Of a DNA stretch of 7,370 nucleotides, positions 4,725-7,370 are shown piece by piece. The DNA comes from Burkholderiaceae bacterium (GTDB taxonomy: Bacteria; Pseudomonadota; Gammaproteobacteria; Burkholderiales; Burkholderiaceae_C): the NCBI GenBank assembly GCA_023268425.1, contig JALRFN010000175.1, positions 1-7,370 of the forward strand, in the 5' to 3' direction. The notes beneath the pieces were generated by a model. That model had not been told where the DNA came from. It saw only the letters and a list, made by a program, of their open reading frames with translations, and did no database searches. Position numbers and translations under genes: made by a program. Positions within the stretch are counted from its first letter, which is position 1, and each line of letters opens with the position of its first letter.

Positions 4725-6854
4725 ATGAATGACACATTGACACGCGTCTTTTACCGCTGGTGGCCGGGTCACGTTTTGGGCGAGTTGCTGTCCAAGCGCT
4801 GGATGGAGACCGCCATCCCCATGCTGGTGTTGCTCATCGTCGCCTGGGCTTTGGGCCAAGCCATCCCCGGCTTTTTAGACCCCTCGCAATTGAGCGCCAC
4901 GGGCCGCCAAGCCGGCGAATTGGGCTTTTTGGTCTTGGGCATGGCCCTGGTCATGATTGGCGGCGGTGTGGACTTGTCGATTGGCTCCATCTTCGCCTTG
5001 ACCAACTTCACCGCGCTGTTGCTGATGCACGAGCTCGAGTGGGCCGTGCCTGCTGCGGTGCTGGCCACGGTGCTGTTGGGCATGGCCTTGGGTGCCATCA
5101 ACGGGGTCTTGGTGGGTTACCTGCGTTTGCGCGCCTTCTTGACCACCTTGATCACCCTGATCATTTTTCGCGCCGCGTATGAGTTTTTGAACGCCGACCA
5201 CGCCACGGCCATCGCCAGCGTCTTGCCCGAATCTGAGGTGTGGGAGTTTTTGGGCATCGGGCACTGGATGGACGTGCCCGTGGTCTTGTGGGTGTTTGCC
5301 GTGGTGGCGCTGGCCGGGCACATCATGTTGACCCGCCTCAAGCTGGGCTGGCACATCATGGCCATCGGCGGTTCGCGGCGCGCGGCACACAACGCAGGCA
5401 TCGCGGTGCGGCGCACCGTGGCGCTGACTTACGTGGCCTCTGGCGGCTTGACCGCGCTGGGCTCAGTGTTTTTCGCCTCGCGCCTGGCCACCGTGGGCGG
5501 CGACATTGGTCAGGGTTTGGAGGTGACGATCTTGACCGCTGCGGTGCTGGGCGGCATTGGCTTGGGCGGCGGGCGCGGCTCGGTGACCAAGGCCGTTGTG
5601 GGTTTGTTGATCGTCTTGTTGCTGACCAATGGCTTGACCATCTTGACCCCCTCAGGTGGGGTCAACCGATTGGTGCTGGCGGTCATTTTATTGCTGGCTG
5701 CGGCCGTCGACGTGCGTTGGGTCAAAAACCGCCACCGCATCGTCAGCAGCGTTTATGTGGCGCCCGACTACATCGCCTTGCCCACACCCGCCGACTGCCG
5801 CCCCGCGCCGGGCAACGTCTGGGCCACCAACGACCGCTTGCGCAGCGTCGAGGTGATTGGCCTGGGCGAGGTTGAGGGTCCCGAGGACGTGATCTTGGAC
5901 CGCCACGACAACCTCTATAGCGGCTCACGCCACGGGCACATCATGCGTTTCTTGGCACCAGACCACAAACGGGTGGAGGTCTTTGCGCACATCGGTGGCC
6001 AGCCCCTGGGCATGGCCTTTGACCGCCAAGACAACCTGGTGGTCTGTGTCGGCGGCATGGGTTTGTACATGGTCACGCCGCAACGCGAGGTCATCAAACT
6101 CACCGACGAGACGCGACGCAGTTGGCGCAGCGTCAACGACGACAGCCGTTTGCGTCTGGCCGACGACTTGGACATTGCCGATGACGGGCGCATCTTCTTT
6201 TCTGAGGCGACGCGGCGCTACGAGATGAGCGAATACGCGGTCGACGCGCTGGAGTCGCGTCCCAGTGGGCGCATCCTTTGCTACGACCCACGCGACGGCT
6301 CCACGCGCACGGTGATCGACCGCTTGCGCTTTCCCAATGGCATCAGCATGGTCGCCGACGGCGAGAGCTTTTTGTTCGCGCAAACCTCGGCCGCCAGCGT
6401 GTCACGCTACTGGTTTGCTGGCCCCAAGAAAGGGCGCATCGAGCCCGTGCTCACCGGCCTGCCCGGCTACCCCGACAACATCAACCTGGCCTCCGACGGC
6501 AACTACTGGCTGGCCTTGGTGGGCATGCGGGGGCCGGCACTGGACTTGGCCATGGCGATGCCGGGTTTCCGTAAGCGCATGACCCGCCAATTGCCGTTTG
6601 ACGAGTGGATGTTCCCCAACATCAACAACGGCTGCGTGCTCAAGTTCAACCTCCAAGGCGAGGTCTTGGAAACCCTTTGGGACGCTGGCGGCGTCAACCA
6701 CCCCATGATCACGTCCATGCGCGAGCACAAGGGCAGCTTGTACTTGGGCGGCTTGTCCAACAACCGCATCGGCCGCCTGAAATTGCCCGCCGATCAAGCG
6801 CGCAGCGACTTCATTCACTTTGACCAACGCTGGGCGCGCGGAGGTGCCGCATGA
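4725..6854 (+). CDS. Fusion protein: ABC importer permease (BPD_transp_2) + strictosidine-synthase-like/SMP-30 beta-propeller
   Basis: From the ATG at 4725 the protein has 709 residues, about twice a normal permease. Residues 1-334 are an RbsC-type permease: VMIGGGVDLSIGSIFAL (76-92), AIGGSRRAAHNAGIAVRR (213-230) and VLGGIGLGGGRGSVTKAVVG (274-293). After the last membrane helix comes a basic stretch, VRWVKNRHR (330-338), expected on the cytoplasmic side. A linker then leads to a propeller domain (about 380-687) resembling strictosidine-synthase-like, SMP-30/gluconolactonase and APMAP proteins. Its marks include VEGPED (383-388), LADDLDIADDG (478-488), RFPNGIS (535-541) and LPGYPDNIN (579-587). 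The acidic/Asn residues Glu387, Asn538, Asp584 and Asn585 are plausible metal ligands by analogy with the family. No signal peptide precedes the propeller, so it should sit in the cytoplasm at the exit of the importer. The reading frame is continuous across the join. The ATG is preferred over TTG 4692, which lies inside a hairpin, though no strong ribosome site precedes it. The ATP-binding subunit is not in view. Confidence 0.9.
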   Translation: MNDTLTRVFYRWWPGHVLGELLSKRWMETAIPMLVLLIVAWALGQAIPGFLDPSQLSATGRQAGELGFLVLGMALVMIGGGVDLSIGSIFALTNFTALLLMHELEWAVPAAVLATVLLGMALGAINGVLVGYLRLRAFLTTLITLIIFRAAYEFLNADHATAIASVLPESEVWEFLGIGHWMDVPVVLWVFAVVALAGHIMLTRLKLGWHIMAIGGSRRAAHNAGIAVRRTVALTYVASGGLTALGSVFFASRLATVGGDIGQGLEVTILTAAVLGGIGLGGGRGSVTKAVVGLLIVLLLTNGLTILTPSGGVNRLVLAVILLLAAAVDVRWVKNRHRIVSSVYVAPDYIALPTPADCRPAPGNVWATNDRLRSVEVIGLGEVEGPEDVILDRHDNLYSGSRHGHIMRFLAPDHKRVEVFAHIGGQPLGMAFDRQDNLVVCVGGMGLYMVTPQREVIKLTDETRRSWRSVNDDSRLRLADDLDIADDGRIFFSEATRRYEMSEYAVDALESRPSGRILCYDPRDGSTRTVIDRLRFPNGISMVADGESFLFAQTSAASVSRYWFAGPKKGRIEPVLTGLPGYPDNINLASDGNYWLALVGMRGPALDLAMAMPGFRKRMTRQLPFDEWMFPNINNGCVLKFNLQGEVLETLWDAGGVNHPMITSMREHKGSLYLGGLSNNRIGRLKLPADQARSDFIHFDQRWARGGAA

Positions 6855-7370
6855 TGAGCACATGGCGTCTTTGGCGCGACCGCCTGCTGGGGCGTGGCAC
6901 CGCCGCTTGCACCGTGCCAGTGTTTGACGGACCGCTGCTGCCCAATCAAGCCTTGGAGAACGCGGCTTGCGTGCACCAAGGCCAAGCGCTTTGGGACATG
7001 GTCAGCGACGGCGAACGGCTGTGGCTGGCCGACGGCGACGCCTTGCAAAGTTTGAATGACCAGGGCCTTGTCCAAACCTGCGTGCAAGCGCCAGGACGCA
7101 TCACCGCGCTGGCCTGCTTTGCGGGTGGCGTGGCCTATGCGGTCGACGGGCAGCACATCGGGGTGCATGGCGGCACGCACGACGGGCGCTGGTGGTCCGC
7201 ACCCTCAGGACAAGGCTGGCACAGCATCAACGCCCTGACCGAACACCAAGGGCAACTGGTGTTCAGTGAAGGCAGCCAAGCGCATGCGGTGTCGCAATGG
7301 CGTGAAGACCTGATGGCCTTGGGCGCCTCGGGCCGCGTGTGGCAGCTCGACCCACAAACGGGTGAGGCGC
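6851..7370 (+). CDS. Strictosidine-synthase-like/SMP-30 family beta-propeller protein (N-terminal 173 codons; runs off right edge)
   Basis: ATG 6851 overlaps the TGA of the fusion gene (ATGA), so translation is probably coupled; a second ATG follows directly. The visible frame is open to the edge. The N-terminus (TWRLWRDRLLGRG, then VPVFDGPLLPNQALENA) has no signal peptide, so a cytoplasmic location is expected. Repeated short beta-strand motifs such as LWDMVSDGERLWLADGD suggest propeller blades. The last part, FSEGSQAHAVSQWREDLM followed by SGRVWQLDPQTGE, aligns with FFSEATRRYEMSEYAVDALE followed by SGRILCYDPRDGS in the propeller half of the preceding fusion protein, so the two are paralogous. 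Proteins of this group are lactonases, other hydrolases or binding propellers; the C-terminal metal-site motifs are beyond the window, so the activity cannot be judged. It is probably the next enzyme or partner in the importer operon. Confidence 0.75.
   Translation, partial: MMSTWRLWRDRLLGRGTAACTVPVFDGPLLPNQALENAACVHQGQALWDMVSDGERLWLADGDALQSLNDQGLVQTCVQAPGRITALACFAGGVAYAVDGQHIGVHGGTHDGRWWSAPSGQGWHSINALTEHQGQLVFSEGSQAHAVSQWREDLMALGASGRVWQLDPQTGEA

Overview
The window looks like a chromosomal catabolic locus from a GC-rich betaproteobacterium. I infer Burkholderiales, possibly Comamonadaceae, from the GC-rich sequence with heavy TTG-Leu use and from the gene set (GntR/FCD regulator, phosphotransferase plus acyl-CoA dehydrogenase pair, RbsC-type ABC importer). 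No rRNA, tRNA, CRISPR array, insertion sequence or replication origin is visible.

Layout. Minus strand, reading leftward from the first intergenic region: an APH/ACAD10-like phosphotransferase (1517-459), then after 54 bp the N-terminus of an acyl-CoA dehydrogenase (404 to the left edge). Acyl-CoA dehydrogenase similarity stops near base 70, and the opposite strand there reads like a piece of an FAD-binding oxidoreductase, so the left edge may carry a rearrangement or an assembly join. Plus strand: a GntR/FCD repressor (1648-2373) divergent from the phosphotransferase; a 241-bp gap; then an importer operon of an RbsC-type permease (2615-3589), a secreted periplasmic binding protein (3635-4636), a second permease fused in frame to a strictosidine-synthase-like/SMP-30 beta-propeller (4725-6854), and a second stand-alone propeller protein overlapping it by ATGA (6851 to the right edge, incomplete). 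No ABC ATPase gene is in the window; it may lie downstream.

Regulation. A perfect palindrome ATTGTC-C-GACAAT lies in the divergent promoter region. A 12-base site differing from it only at the central base (GGATTGTC[C/G]GAC, in inverted orientation) sits 19 bp before the first permease start. This suggests that the GntR protein controls its own gene, the phosphotransferase/acyl-CoA dehydrogenase operon and the importer operon as one regulon.

How the genes may work together (inference). The binding protein and two permease domains import a small molecule. The propeller tethered to the cytoplasmic end of one permease, and its paralogue, would act on it as it enters; these families include lactonases and other hydrolases. 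The kinase/acyl-CoA dehydrogenase pair resembles the enzymes that rearrange 4-hydroxyacyl-CoA through a phosphorylated intermediate. A pathway from imported lactone to hydroxy acid to acyl-CoA would tie all the pieces together, but the substrate cannot be read from sequence alone.
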